In this document: positions 45,868 through 56,530 of the stretch, one piece after another
How the letters are laid out: every line of letters begins with the position of its first letter
How positions within the stretch are numbered: the first letter of the stretch is position 1
DNA from: Phycisphaerae bacterium
GTDB taxonomy: Bacteria; Planctomycetota; Phycisphaerae; Tepidisphaerales; Tepidisphaeraceae
Assembly (NCBI GenBank): GCA_026004655.1
Contig: BPJO01000008.1
Coordinates: 62,001 to 126,000, forward strand
Reading direction: 5' to 3'
Length of the DNA: 64,000 nucleotides
Translations under genes and position numbers: made by a program
The notes under the pieces: generated by a model
The model's input: the letters and a program-made list of their open reading frames with translations, nothing else
The model's database searches: none
Told to the model about the DNA's origin: nothing

Positions 45868-46908
45868 TCACTTATAATCCGATCGGGTCTGATACCCTTC
45901 GGCGTCAGTCCGGAAAAGGTACTGGTAAGTCCATGTCAAGGTCCGACCCGGTGGAAGGTCGATATCCAAGAATGGTTCGACCGAAATGACCTCTGGAATA
46001 GCAAAAAAGACGTACTTTGCGGGTGTAAAATCGTGAGAAACGGTCAGTTGAAGTTTCCCTTTCCGGAGCGTGAACGACTTCGCGGGGTCGCTCGAATTAA
46101 TCGAAATAGGAAACCAAACACTATTTGTAGTAGATTTCGTGACCCTGAGCGTATCACTCGATTGGTTAATTTCGATCGAATCCGGTATTCGAGCTTTATC
46201 GTCGAATCGAATCGGGCGGTCAAACTCGATCCGGATAGGAGGTTCAAATCCTCGCGAATCCGGGCGGAGAAAATTATGATTATACACATCGGTCACAATC
46301 GGATTTTGTCCGATGTTTTCCAGCCTACACCCGATCAGTAATTTTTGCGCGTCCAGCCGAACTGTCTTGGAATATTCATAACCCCATCCGTGGTATTGAA
46401 GTTTTTGTCTAAAACTGACCTGTTTACGGTCCTCAGAGACCGTCACCGACCAGTCACCCGTATCGAGAATACGGTATGGCCGACGGAAAAAGTAAGGTTG
46501 CCCGTCGTCGGGTTTTTGCAGCACTCCCACCCCAATCTTGATGAAACCTTCAAGTGGTTTTGCCTCCTCAAAGCCCAAAGGAGACTTCATTCCGAACTCG
46601 AGCACTGGCCCCGTTGCGTTGTCGTGGTCACCGGTGGGATCATCACTCGGATTCCACTCATCCCAGAAAGTCATTGAATCAAACTGAGCTTTATTGATCA
46701 TCCCTGACCAGTCGAATCGCGTCCCTCGATAATGTCCATTTTGAGGATCGGGTAGATACACCAAAACACTGAGTTTACCTGACTCCAGAACGACGGCTGG
46801 CACAGGCTGGGTTGTCGATGGGGTTTCTGCGCAGGCTGATAAAATCATACTTCCGAATAGTCCGATGATACCGAGAAATGTCATGACTGTTCTCTCTGAC
46901 CGAGTCAT
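45868..46908 (-). CDS. Lipoprotein with mutarotase-like fold
   Basis: 346 residues. Lipobox-like SMILSACAE near residue 20-27. The start of the mature part (GHYRGTRFDWSGMI) and W-G-Y/Y-N-H-N-F motifs (KLQYHGWGYEYSKTV, TDVYNHNF) resemble the beta-sandwich of aldose-1-epimerase-like sugar-binding proteins. Overlaps the preceding hydrolase gene by 4 nt (ATGA, 46905-46908), so both act together on a carbohydrate, probably outside the cytoplasm for this protein. Confidence 0.72.
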   Translation of the reverse strand: MTRSERTVMTFLGIIGLFGSMILSACAETPSTTQPVPAVVLESGKLSVLVYLPDPQNGHYRGTRFDWSGMINKAQFDSMTFWDEWNPSDDPTGDHDNATGPVLEFGMKSPLGFEEAKPLEGFIKIGVGVLQKPDDGQPYFFRRPYRILDTGDWSVTVSEDRKQVSFRQKLQYHGWGYEYSKTVRLDAQKLLIGCRLENIGQNPIVTDVYNHNFLRPDSRGFEPPIRIEFDRPIRFDDKARIPDSIEINQSSDTLRVTKSTTNSVWFPISINSSDPAKSFTLRKGKLQLTVSHDFTPAKYVFFAIPEVISVEPFLDIDLPPGRTLTWTYQYLFRTDAEGYQTRSDYK

Positions 46909-48885
46909 TCAAAAACAACCATTGCGTGACCTTGAACTCGTGGAACCTGCAGGTTAACCCGACCCGCCAGATGCTCAAACTCTATCGGATCCCCCTCCGG
47001 CGCCAAATAGACCCGTTTAGGGGATTTTCGACTTCTCAATGATAACGGAACCGAATATAGCGGAACAATGTCCTCCACAATATCCAGCTTATCGGTTCTA
47101 CGTTCCGGAGCGTATTGTAGCACGTGTACGATTGTCCTGTTTTTCTGACGCATCACGGTCGCTTCGGTCGTTGTTGGGGCATCGAGTCGAAGCAGTGGCT
47201 CGGGCATCAGCAACTGAATGACATTTCTAACCAGAAGCCGAAGCGGATAATTCCCGTTCTTCGCAAAACTCCCGAACACCGGTGCAGCAATATACGCGAT
47301 CTTACCCCGTAGAACCGCTAGCGAATACCGACTCGGTTTATCCCCGGGCGTCTGCGCGTGCGACGAAAAATGCTCCCAAGTCCTTTCAAAATAGGGCTCT
47401 ACGACAGATCCCAACGACTTGGCTCCGTTGGCAGGTGTGACACGAATTGTGGTGTCATACAGAACATGATCAGAATCAGGAACATCTTCCCGGATCGACT
47501 TTCCAAAACGCATATAGGTGGTGGTGAAAGGGGATACTCCGTGGCTGACTACCGGGAGGGATTTCCAGATCAGTTGCATCGAGTTTTCTTCAAACCCGGA
47601 ATAACCTGTCGCCAGTACCGACCCACCCCCGCGAATGTATGCGTCTAGTTTTTTGCATAAACCCGAATCCAGCCTGGCCACATCGGGTAGGATGATCAGT
47701 TCGTATTTCTTCCAGTTGGTCTTCGGAAGAATGATATCGAACTGGTGTTTGAGCTGTGTCAGCATCCGTGTTACGCCCTCTCGCGTACTGCCGAACACAT
47801 TGGTAGTTCTCTGATCATCCACCAGCAACACCCCGATCTGTGTGAGGGGTTTGGCGTCTTCCAACCAGGGCTCCCGATCGGCAACCCGTTTGTAAACTTT
47901 TCCGATCAATTCATAGGCCCCCCGATCCAACGTACCGCGAGGATGCAGTTGATCTCCGATCGAACATTGAGCCCCGTGCGCCATCATTTGAGAGGTTTCG
48001 TATTCCAATGCGGCGTAGGGCTTGAGTCCACCAAAATCCGCCCAAGATTTGTGGAACCGGGCTGTCATTCCTAAGTAAGGACGGTTGAAGTTTCGCGCAA
48101 ACCTCACATTGGTCGGAAAATACATGTACCCCCCATCCGCCGGTCGGAAGTGCTTCGATCTCGATCTGAGACTGCATCGGCGCTTCTTCAGCCAGATTCC
48201 AGAGAGGACGTGAATTGAAATAATAACTCCCCTTTGGCGAATACTGCTTGACCAACTTGGAGAATCGTTTCATGTACGCAATCGCCACGTCATGGGCATA
48301 TTTGACCCGATCCTCCTCTGACCCGGGATCGTATCCTTTTGTCTTCATACCGTCCTTGGCCCAGTTGCTGACCGAACGCTGATCCCAGCACATATCGAAA
48401 AAGATCCCATCAACGGGTTTGAATGTTTCGAGTACTTCGACGACCTGCTCGTATAAGTACTCCTGATAAGGGCTCGACATATCCAGGATCTGCCACGTGA
48501 ACGGGTCGTGCGCCAAAGGCCCACGGCCTACCCGTGTTCCGTCAGGTCTCAATGCCACCCATTCCGGATGCGTATTGGCAGCAAACTCATCACATTGAAC
48601 CGAAATATAAATCGGCGCACGAATGTTCCTTTTATGTAATGCTTCAATTTGCCGTCCGAGCAGGTCAAAACCGGTTTGCAGTCCCGGATGACGGGCAGGA
48701 TGACGGGTATTGTAATACAGATGTCCATGATGGCATTTGGCAAACACCGTGACGCTATTGACGTTGGCGTCTTTCATCATGTCACCGAACGTGTCCGCAT
48801 CAAACTCTGAACCGATCCCCGGGATCCACGGTCCGGTATGAAAGTCCAAATGAATCTGACGCGTTGCCAACTTAAATCCTTCCAT
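46905..48885 (-). CDS. TIM-barrel glycoside hydrolase, split by one extra G
   Basis: About 659 residues once repaired. N-terminal barrel: QIHLDFHTGPWIPGIG, DANVNSVTVFAKCHHGHLYYNT, YISVQCDEFAANTHPEW and VDGIFFDMCWDQ (likely catalytic Asp). This resembles GH29/GH151/GH42-like families, fucosidase or galactosidase type. A later GATase-like trimerisation domain (IGVLLVDDQR, YELIILPDVARLD) supports the GH42/GH151 side. The first frame breaks after PTGGWG; removing one base from the G6 run (C6 on the plus strand, 48129-48134) gives GGWGYMYFPTNVRFARNF. AAGGAG precedes the ATG. No signal peptide. Overlaps the mutarotase-like gene by 4 nt. Confidence 0.8.
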
Positions 48886-49283
48886 TCAGATCTCCTTATT
48901 GGAAACCACCAACTTCAATTATCGGGTAGTGTAAAGCAGAGTCATTCGATTACCTAATGTGCCCTCATACCTGGAATCCCCGTTGAAGATTCGCCGGGTG
49001 ATTCTTTGAAGCTTTATGAATAAACCCAGCGCCTAACCTACGGAGGAGGTATCACGCGACTGAAGCGACAATTACTGGCGTTCTCGGGATGTCAGATGGA
49101 ATTTCGGGTAGGAAGACCCGGCCCGATACGATCTTCCGGTTTGTATAAACCCCATCCCGATTTTAGATTCCGCCTGCATAGCTTATTCCAAGGACTTCGG
49201 TACGAGGTACGGAATGATTCTGCGGGATCAGGGCGACACAGTGATGTGAGTAAAGCTTATCTCCCCTATCAACACGGTTTGAA
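48886..49283. other. Intergenic region with no recognised gene
   Basis: 398 bases between the hydrolase gene and tRNA-Lys. It contains GGAGGAGGT near 49041 but no start codon at a sensible distance. A plus-strand frame from 49096 runs into the antisense of the tRNA and is judged spurious. No RNase P, SRP, tmRNA or 6S motif was recognised. Confidence 0.45.
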
Positions 49284-49356
<73 letters not shown>

Positions 49357-49364
49357 ATACCTTC

Positions 49365-49392
49365 AATGTACCGCAAGACGGTTTTAACGCAA
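49365..49392 (-). promoter_or_regulatory. Likely tRNA-Lys promoter
   Basis: On the minus strand TTGCGT (49392-49387), a 16-nt spacer and TACATT (49370-49365) lie 8 nt before the tRNA. Confidence 0.4.
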
Positions 49393-49570
49393 GTTTTCAA
49401 GAAACCGATTCAACCACCAAACGCGTTCACGCTGCACGCTGGATTGCTCGAATGGACTCTCAACAAGTTCGGAAAAACAAGTGGGTGATTAGCAATGTGA
49501 ACAACCGTTTTTATAATCGGGTAATTTAATGCTGATCGAGGATATGATCGGTGTTTCATTGATGTGACGA

Positions 49571-51580
49571 ATGTCACGGCGGTTCATGGTTGTACTTCGC
49601 AAATATTCCGGTGAGATCGAAAGACTCGAAAATCGATGTCTGCTGGCGTTTGAGGACTGGGGGCTGGCCGAGCGACTAATCCGTCTTCCGGACGCGATCG
49701 ACGCCTACAGAAGCATGCCCTTGAACGGGGCAGGACAGACCATTGCGGTAATCGATTCCGGGATCGATTACACCCACCCCGCGCTTGGAGGAGGATTCGG
49801 TCCATCATTTAAAGTCGTCGGGGGTTATGATTTTGTAGACAACGATCCGGACCCCATGGATACCTACGGTCACGGGACCGAAGTAGCCGGAATTATTGCT
49901 GCCGATGAGTTCATGGCCGACGGTTTGAGACACCGGGGGATCGCTCCGTCAGCCAAACTGGTATCACTGAGAATCGACTCTAATGGGGGTTCGGTACCCG
50001 ATTCGCGGATCGAACAGGCTTTACAGTGGGTGATAGATAACCGTACGACTTATGAGATTACGGTGGTCAACATTTCATACGGGACTGGTCGATACGACGA
50101 GCCGACGATCAGCACCATTTACGGTGATGAGATTCAGACACTGATTGATTCCGGGGTCACCATCGTCGCAGCCGCGGGGAACGGGGGGGTAGCATCCGGT
50201 CGAGGGATCGACACCCCGGCTGCGGATCCGAACGTCATTGCGGTAGGGTCTGTTAACGGGGAGGACGTGATTTCCAGTTTTTCAGAACGAGGTAACGTGC
50301 TAGACATTCTGGCCCCGGGCGAGTTTGTCTACACCACACTTCGATCCGGTGGGTACGGCGTGGTGGATGGTACGAGTTTTGCATCGCCTGTAGTGGCTGG
50401 GACGGTTGCTCTCATGCGGTCAATCGACTCGCAGTTGCGCCCGGCAGACATCCGTTCCATCCTTGTTTCTTCAGGTGTGCTGAACTTTGACGGTGATTTG
50501 GAAGATGCCCCTTATACCCGTCTGACTTTTCCAAGACTGGACTTGCTGTCCGCATTGGAATTGACCCGTTCGCGAATGGATGCCCCCCCGGCTGAGCAGC
50601 AATTGTTCGGCCAATACGGGAATGGCAACAGCCTGGCTGTGGATCGCTTTGGAATTACTCATTTCGTTTATTACGATTCTTCAGCGCGGACAATGCGTTA
50701 CAGCACACGCTCTAATGCCGGGGTTTGGTCCCGACTTCAGACCATCGATACCTCACTACCTTTTCAGGGTTATTATCTCTCATTAGCGGTCGATCGCTGG
50801 GGCAGGCCTTCAGTAGCTTATTTTGACGGCGTGAACGGCGATCTGAAGTACGCTCACTTTAATGGTGTGCGATGGACCACCGAATCGATTGATACCAAAA
50901 ACTCCGTAGGGCTTTATCCGTCGCTGGTCTTTGATCGGAACGAGCTGCCGGTAATCAGTTATTATCGGAAAACTACGGGTGATCTGCGAGTCGCACGTCA
51001 AAATGATCAAGGAAACTGGGTCATTACAGAGGTGGACGCCAACGGTGATGTGGGACGGGATACGAGCTTGTCCATGGATCGCAACGGAAGGCTGGGTATC
51101 GCCTACGCGGATTCGACCACAGGATTTCTGAAATACGCCATGTATAATCCGTCTACAGACCAGTGGGCCAACACGTTTGTCGATAAACTCACTCGGGGTG
51201 TGTCATTCATTTCCACCCGTTTTGATCCGGACAACAAACCAGTCATCAGTTACTATGATGCGACGCCGGCCGATCTTAAAATCGCGCGTTTCTATGCACG
51301 CAAGTGGACGACCGAACGGGTGGTTTCCCGTGGAGCAACCGGATTGTTTTCAAACCTCTTTTTTGATACTTCCGGGGATGCCAACATTTTGTACTTCGAT
51401 AAACGTGCTCAATCGGTCATGCGGGCAACATCCTCGTCAGGGGTGTGGACCCTTCAGACCCTTTTCAGCTCGGCAGGACGATTCATTGCTTCAGCCGAAG
51501 ATGGATACACGGGAGTGCTGCGGTTCAGCTACTATGACAACCTCAATGCCAAGTTGAGGATAAGCCAGACACCCATCTAG
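49571..51580 (+). CDS. Subtilisin-like protease with LEPR-type tag and propeller-like tail
   Basis: 669 residues. N-terminal IERLENRCLLAF is the planctomycete LEPR-XLL-type motif. The S8 domain has Asp in AVIDSGIDYTHP (near residue 61), His in YGHGTEVAGII (near 99) and Ser in GTSFASPVVAGT (near 266), a full triad. From residue 345 to the end, units of about 45 residues repeat with the pattern SLAVDRWGRPSVAYFD...DLKYAHFNG, likely a beta-propeller for binding. No transmembrane anchor is evident; probably exported. Confidence 0.88.
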   Translation: MSRRFMVVLRKYSGEIERLENRCLLAFEDWGLAERLIRLPDAIDAYRSMPLNGAGQTIAVIDSGIDYTHPALGGGFGPSFKVVGGYDFVDNDPDPMDTYGHGTEVAGIIAADEFMADGLRHRGIAPSAKLVSLRIDSNGGSVPDSRIEQALQWVIDNRTTYEITVVNISYGTGRYDEPTISTIYGDEIQTLIDSGVTIVAAAGNGGVASGRGIDTPAADPNVIAVGSVNGEDVISSFSERGNVLDILAPGEFVYTTLRSGGYGVVDGTSFASPVVAGTVALMRSIDSQLRPADIRSILVSSGVLNFDGDLEDAPYTRLTFPRLDLLSALELTRSRMDAPPAEQQLFGQYGNGNSLAVDRFGITHFVYYDSSARTMRYSTRSNAGVWSRLQTIDTSLPFQGYYLSLAVDRWGRPSVAYFDGVNGDLKYAHFNGVRWTTESIDTKNSVGLYPSLVFDRNELPVISYYRKTTGDLRVARQNDQGNWVITEVDANGDVGRDTSLSMDRNGRLGIAYADSTTGFLKYAMYNPSTDQWANTFVDKLTRGVSFISTRFDPDNKPVISYYDATPADLKIARFYARKWTTERVVSRGATGLFSNLFFDTSGDANILYFDKRAQSVMRATSSSGVWTLQTLFSSAGRFIASAEDGYTGVLRFSYYDNLNAKLRISQTPI

Positions 51581-51626
51581 TGGTTGCAATCAAGCTTTCG
51601 CGCGTTTTCGGTTCAGCGCCTGTATG

Positions 51627-52775
51627 TCAGAAGTAAAAGTGCAATCCCAATCCGTAATACCGGATGCGGTCCGTGTAAAATTGTCCGTTGGGGCTTCTCC
51701 CGTCGTAGTATTCAAACATCAGCAGAAGCCTTTGGCTGAAACGACCGGGGTCTTCGAACTGAAATCCCGCACGAAGGGAAAGGTCCAGATCCCAGTCGTT
51801 TTCTTCCCGGTGCTGAAAATCGGCAGCCACCACAGGTCGAACCGCACCACCGAGCCAGGTCTTGGGGCTTCGGAACTCGAATCCGTATTGAGCAGCCCAT
51901 TCCTTGAAATCGGCCGGTTCCTGATCGAACAAGTAAGCTCCCCCACCGTACAACCGAAATCCGTACGCCAACTCGTAGCTCAGTAGCAGATCGACCGCTT
52001 CGTAGGAAAGGTTGACGCGCTGGCTTCCGTCAAAACTGTCGCGGAGAATATATTCATCGCCGAGGTGGGAAGATTGATGATACAAACGGAGGATCGTTGA
52101 AAAATCACCGTGCCTCAGCGCCACGTACGGACCCACAAAATAGTCGGCGTTGATCAGGTCCTTGGATTCGGAATCGAGGTCAAAAATCGCGAAAACGGCC
52201 GCCTGAATCCCGCCTTCAATGCGCCATTGGGATGCATAGCTTTTACGAACGAACGCGATGGTTTCACCGAATCCGACCGAACCGACGTGCTGAAGGTCGA
52301 TCGCAGATTTGTCGTAGTAATTGTAACTGGCATAAAAGTGAGGCCATCGCGGATCGGCCAACAGGGGTTCGAACAGGCGACCCATATCCAGATAAAACGT
52401 CAAAGGTTCGTTAGACGGACTATATACAGGCGCGGGGGTTCCACGAGAAGTCTCTGCGACCGAAACCGCACGGGTCGAACTTTGCTCGATCACTCGTGGC
52501 TGGCTGACGAGGGTGACCTTGGTGACACCAGGAATCGAGGACAGGGATTTGATCAATTGCTGTTTTTCCAGGGTGCCAAATCCACGCTCGGGATAACGAA
52601 TTTCCGTTCCGACGACTTCCAGACCCTCACTTTTCAGAGAAAACTCACGTTCCAGAATCGCCGCTGCGTATCCGGCAATGAATCGCTCGTCCGGAGTTTG
52701 GGCGGAAACCAAGCTTTCCATACCCCATCCGACGGTCATAAAAGCCGTTAACAAAAAAAGCATCTTTTTAGTCAT
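51627..52775 (-). CDS. DUF1207 outer-membrane beta-barrel-like protein
   Basis: About 382 residues. Signal peptide MTKKMLFLLTAFMTVGWGMESLVSA. Family signature GRLFEPLLADPRWPHFYASYNYY near residue 110, then alternating strands to the C-terminal ending YGLGLHFYF, typical of outer-membrane barrels. Residues 24-85 form a small domain with 'IPGVTKVTLVS' resembling a BON-like fold. The ATG at 52775 overlaps the end of the SDR gene by 8 nt, so the two are coupled. Confidence 0.8.
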   Translation of the reverse strand: MTKKMLFLLTAFMTVGWGMESLVSAQTPDERFIAGYAAAILEREFSLKSEGLEVVGTEIRYPERGFGTLEKQQLIKSLSSIPGVTKVTLVSQPRVIEQSSTRAVSVAETSRGTPAPVYSPSNEPLTFYLDMGRLFEPLLADPRWPHFYASYNYYDKSAIDLQHVGSVGFGETIAFVRKSYASQWRIEGGIQAAVFAIFDLDSESKDLINADYFVGPYVALRHGDFSTILRLYHQSSHLGDEYILRDSFDGSQRVNLSYEAVDLLLSYELAYGFRLYGGGAYLFDQEPADFKEWAAQYGFEFRSPKTWLGGAVRPVVAADFQHREENDWDLDLSLRAGFQFEDPGRFSQRLLLMFEYYDGRSPNGQFYTDRIRYYGLGLHFYF

Positions 52776-53697
52776 ATTTCGTTTCTCTGAGAGTTTCATT
52801 GGTACGTAACAATTCGCGGACGTATTCACGAACACCGTCCAAACCACGTCTCAAGGCCTGATGATTTCCGTGACGGTCGAAAAAAGCAATTGCCTTGGCA
52901 CAATCGAATTGATTTTTAGGCCCCGTTCCCTTGCGGTTCACGATCGTGACGTCGGATTTAGTCAGTTCTCGGGCGATTTCCGCGACATCCTGCCAATAGA
53001 TGTATCGCTCCGCCAGATTGAAAAACTCTCCGGAAACGGTTTCATCCCCGATTGCCAGTGCAACAGCGTCGGCCACGTCCTGAACATGAGTGATCTTACC
53101 ACCGCCGGGAACATCAATCCGGTTTCCTGATCGGACGTCATGAATAATTCCGCTCCATTGAGATCGCAGGGCTTCCGGCGCAATCCCATAAACGGCTGCA
53201 GGACGCCAGGCACTGGTATTCATTTGAAAGCAATGGTGATAGGCTTTGAGATACGATTCCACCGCCGCCTTATATGCCCCGTACAACGATGTCGGCCAGG
53301 TCGGGTGGGTTTCGGTGATTAGTCCCCCCCATTCGTCGCTGATTTCGCTGACCGCAGCCACCGACGAAATGAAAATGAACTGTCGAATCCCGGCTTTACG
53401 TGTCAACTCCAGAAGCTTAAGAGAACCCATCAGATTAGATTCGAACCCGCTGATCGGCTCATTTCGTACCTTCCAATCGACTGAGTTATGAATCACCGCA
53501 TCCACCCCCTTGACCAGGTGATGAAGTATTTCTTCCTGATCATGTTCTCCGACGACCAACTGATCAACCACGTCCCGGAGGTGATCAACTCGGGATGTTT
53601 TGCGGATCAGACCACGAACCGAATGCCCTCGAGCTTTCAGCGCACGAGCGATTGATGAACCAATGAAACCTGAACAACCGGTTAAAGCTACCCACAT
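52768..53697 (-). CDS. NAD-dependent epimerase/dehydratase (extended SDR)
   Basis: 309 residues. GxxGxxG in LTGCSGFIGSSIARAL at the start, the Ser in FISSVAAV, and Tyr-Lys in YGAYKAAVESY. Acts on a nucleotide sugar or similar NAD(P)-linked substrate; exact one unknown. AAAGAG precedes the ATG. Followed by the DUF1207 gene with an 8-nt overlap. Confidence 0.85.
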   Translation of the reverse strand: MWVALTGCSGFIGSSIARALKARGHSVRGLIRKTSRVDHLRDVVDQLVVGEHDQEEILHHLVKGVDAVIHNSVDWKVRNEPISGFESNLMGSLKLLELTRKAGIRQFIFISSVAAVSEISDEWGGLITETHPTWPTSLYGAYKAAVESYLKAYHHCFQMNTSAWRPAAVYGIAPEALRSQWSGIIHDVRSGNRIDVPGGGKITHVQDVADAVALAIGDETVSGEFFNLAERYIYWQDVAEIARELTKSDVTIVNRKGTGPKNQFDCAKAIAFFDRHGNHQALRRGLDGVREYVRELLRTNETLRETKYD

Positions 53698-53729
53698 GAA
53701 ACACTCTTTCTTGAAAATCGATGATCGTC

Positions 53730-55133
53730 TTATTCCGTCCGGGGACGGGTCATGGCGTCGTAATTCAACCGTTTGTTCAGGGTTTGTTCGTCCAATAGAT
53801 CAAGTTCTCGAACAATCTGACGGATGGTTTTCCCCTCGGTCAACGCTTTTTTAGCGATTGCGGCAGCTTGGTCGTATCCGATCACCGGCGCAAGAGCTGT
53901 AATATTCATGAGGTTTTGTTCGACGAGTTCTGAACAACGTTTTTCGTTGACCCGAAGACCCGTAAGCAATTTTTCGATGAAAACACGGATCACTCGAGTC
54001 AACAGGTGTGCGGATTCCAAAAACGTGTCAATGATGACCGGCATCGCGACATTCAGTTCAAAAACACTCCCGATTCCGCCCAGATCAGCTGTTGCGATGG
54101 TCGTATCATTGCCGATGACCCGACATGACACCTGAATGACGCTTTCACAGATCACCGGATTTTCTTTCCCGGGCATGATCGACGACCCCGGTTGAATGGC
54201 CGGTAGGATCAATTCACCGATTCCGCATCGGGGTCCTGATGCCAACAGCCGGATGTCGTTGGCGATCTTGGTCAGACCGATCGCGATCATACGCAGATGA
54301 CCATGCGCCACGACAAAATTGTCTCGCGTGGCTTGCGCGTGTGGGTGATTCTCGGCTTCTTGAAACTCCAGCGGTGCGGCATCGTGCAGTAATCGTTCGG
54401 TCAGAATCCTGCAAACCCTCTTGGCAAAATCCGGATGAGTGTTGATGCCTGTTCCGACGGCTGTTCCCCCGATGGCGAGATTCTCCAGCATCTCCTGTCG
54501 AGCCATTTTGGCTTTTTCAATCATTTTTGAGGCTGCGTCGGCATATCCACTGAAGACCTGACCCATTCGGATCGGGGTGGCATCCATCAAGTGTGTTCTC
54601 CCCACTTTAACGATTCGGTCCCAGTCCCGGCTCAACGTGTTGAGTTTTTGTTCTAAGTTTTCAAGGGTAGGAATTAATTCCCGTTGAAGAACCATCGCAG
54701 CGGCTATCTGCATCGCGGTGGGAAAGGTGTCGTTGCTCGATTGTCCCATGTTGACATGATCGTTGGGGTGGACTGATTTCCCACTTTTCCGATAGGCCAA
54801 CTGGGCAATTACCTCGTTGGCGTTCATGTTCGTGCTTGTTCCCGACCCGGTCTGATAGACATCGACGGGAAAATGGGCGTCATGCATCCCCCGGGCAACC
54901 TCATCCGATGCGGATCGAATGACATCTGCTATATCGGGAGGAAGTTTACCCAATTCCAGATTCGCTTGCGCACAGGCCGCTTTGAGATGACCAAACGCAT
55001 GAATCAACTCACCGGGGAGAGGACGTCGTGCGATGGGAAAGTTCTGCACCGCGCGGGCTGTTGATGCGCCATATAACGCATCCGCAGGTACCTGCATCGG
55101 ACCCATCGTGTCATGTTCTGTTCGTGTCCGCAT
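53730..55133 (-). CDS. fumC: Fumarate hydratase, class II
   Basis: 467 residues. Interconverts fumarate and malate in the TCA cycle. Signature GSSIMPGKENPVI near residue 315, plus GSGTSTNMNANEVIA, NMGQSSNDTFPTA and GRTHLMDATPI. TACAAT ends 6 nt before ATG 55133 and no Shine-Dalgarno site is seen, so 55133 is preferred over the upstream frame start at 55172 and the mRNA looks leaderless. Confidence 0.95.
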   Translation of the reverse strand: MRTRTEHDTMGPMQVPADALYGASTARAVQNFPIARRPLPGELIHAFGHLKAACAQANLELGKLPPDIADVIRSASDEVARGMHDAHFPVDVYQTGSGTSTNMNANEVIAQLAYRKSGKSVHPNDHVNMGQSSNDTFPTAMQIAAAMVLQRELIPTLENLEQKLNTLSRDWDRIVKVGRTHLMDATPIRMGQVFSGYADAASKMIEKAKMARQEMLENLAIGGTAVGTGINTHPDFAKRVCRILTERLLHDAAPLEFQEAENHPHAQATRDNFVVAHGHLRMIAIGLTKIANDIRLLASGPRCGIGELILPAIQPGSSIMPGKENPVICESVIQVSCRVIGNDTTIATADLGGIGSVFELNVAMPVIIDTFLESAHLLTRVIRVFIEKLLTGLRVNEKRCSELVEQNLMNITALAPVIGYDQAAAIAKKALTEGKTIRQIVRELDLLDEQTLNKRLNYDAMTRPRTE

Positions 55134-55139
55134 ACCGTT

Positions 55140-55145
55140 ATTGTA
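55140..55145 (-). promoter_or_regulatory. -10 hexamer TACAAT for fumC, leaderless
   Basis: On the minus strand TACAAT ends exactly 6 nt before ATG 55133. No good -35 is seen at 16-18 nt. Confidence 0.5.
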
Positions 55146-55176
55146 GGACTTTGTCGGAATACGGTTCTGCAAACTT

Positions 55177-56397
55177 TCACGACCCTTTTTTCGGACCCGA
55201 GAAGTACCGGTATCCTTTCAAATCCAGGTTTCCGCCCGGGCGCGCCCAAGGGACATCTTCAAGTTCTGATGGGAGTTTTCTCTCAGCCACACACCGGAGC
55301 ATCACCTGCTTAAGGCCTGTGACGGCTTGCATCACTTTCCCTTCAACGGTAGCGGTTTCGGTTACGTACTGCTGGGCGAACGGAATGATCGGTGCTGCTT
55401 CGGACGCGCCATTGACGATCATTGTATGAATCCGGGCCATTTCGAGAGTGGCTACGGCTCCGTCATAGGGTTGTTTACGCAAATGACGGGAAATGATCCG
55501 AAGCATGTTGGCGTGTTTATGCTTGTCCGCAGGCCAGACACGTGGATGATCCGAATCGATCCGGTACCCATTTGAATCGACCGTAAGCGAACCATGGGAA
55601 CCCTTCAACACGACGGTCGCATCGACCAGCTCTCTTTCGGCATGTGTGAAAAATACGGTAACAGGCACCTGACCCCGGATGGTCAGACGCAAGGCACAGG
55701 TGTCGTAGTTTTCAATGTCGTTAGCGCGATAAAGCTCTGCTTGCACCTGTTCAGGGACGGCCGTGACATGGAGTGACTCACCAAGCAGGAACATCGCCAA
55801 ATTGAGATAATGAGAAATAGCGTTTTGTAGGGGCGAGTCCAGGACCCAGGTGTCTGCGACCCTGATCGCACCAGCCCATTTATTACGACCAAAATACGTC
55901 AAATCCCTCGGCCAAGACGCATAAACGATGGCGTACTGGATTTTTCCGATAGCTCCGTCGAGGATCGCTTGTTTGGCAGGAAGGGTGGGTGATGCGTAAA
56001 TGTCTTGAAATCCCACAAGAACTTCACGCTTTGCATTATCTCGTGCGGCAATCATCGCATCGACATCCTGGATGCATCCGGCAGCGGGCTTTTCGGTTAC
56101 GACATGACGACCGGCTGATAAGGCTACTTCTGCGAACGGTCGGTGCAGATGGATCGGAAGAGGCAACCAGACTGCGTCAAACTCTTGTTGTTCAAGCATC
56201 TGCTCAAAACTCGGATAGGCCTGAACACCTAAAGAACGAAGTTTCTGAATACGATCTGCAAACTGGTCCAAAGCAGGATCACACACTGCAACCAACCTCA
56301 GATCCTGTCCCCCGTTTTGAATCATTTGCTGAGCGATAGACCACGCATAACCGCCTAATCCTGCACAAGCCATCCGAATGGGTAATGAACCGTTCAC
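55177..56397 (-). CDS. Gfo/Idh/MocA family oxidoreductase
   Basis: 406 residues. Rossmann start ACAGLGGYAWSIAQQM, AVCDPALDQF, then LPIHLHRPFAEVALSAGRHVVTEKPAAG with the conserved EKP and a catalytic-site region. Typically oxidises a sugar or cyclitol with NAD(P). GGAG lies 6 nt before the GTG start. Ends 44 nt before the fumC start and could be transcribed together with it. Confidence 0.88.
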   Translation of the reverse strand: MNGSLPIRMACAGLGGYAWSIAQQMIQNGGQDLRLVAVCDPALDQFADRIQKLRSLGVQAYPSFEQMLEQQEFDAVWLPLPIHLHRPFAEVALSAGRHVVTEKPAAGCIQDVDAMIAARDNAKREVLVGFQDIYASPTLPAKQAILDGAIGKIQYAIVYASWPRDLTYFGRNKWAGAIRVADTWVLDSPLQNAISHYLNLAMFLLGESLHVTAVPEQVQAELYRANDIENYDTCALRLTIRGQVPVTVFFTHAERELVDATVVLKGSHGSLTVDSNGYRIDSDHPRVWPADKHKHANMLRIISRHLRKQPYDGAVATLEMARIHTMIVNGASEAAPIIPFAQQYVTETATVEGKVMQAVTGLKQVMLRCVAERKLPSELEDVPWARPGGNLDLKGYRYFSGPKKGS

Positions 56398-56530
56398 GTT
56401 TTCTCCTTCATCTTGCCTAACTGTGCTGTGGAGAATAAGCGAAAATTCCCCCGAACAATAGTTCCCCTTGCATATTCATAACAGTTCATTTGGTATATAC
56501 TTACATCTTAAGGGTTTGCTAAAGGATTTC

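Noticed and set aside
49041-49049. GGAGGAGGT as a ribosome site for a hidden gene
   Set aside because: No start codon lies 4-12 nt downstream and the frame leads into the antisense tRNA.
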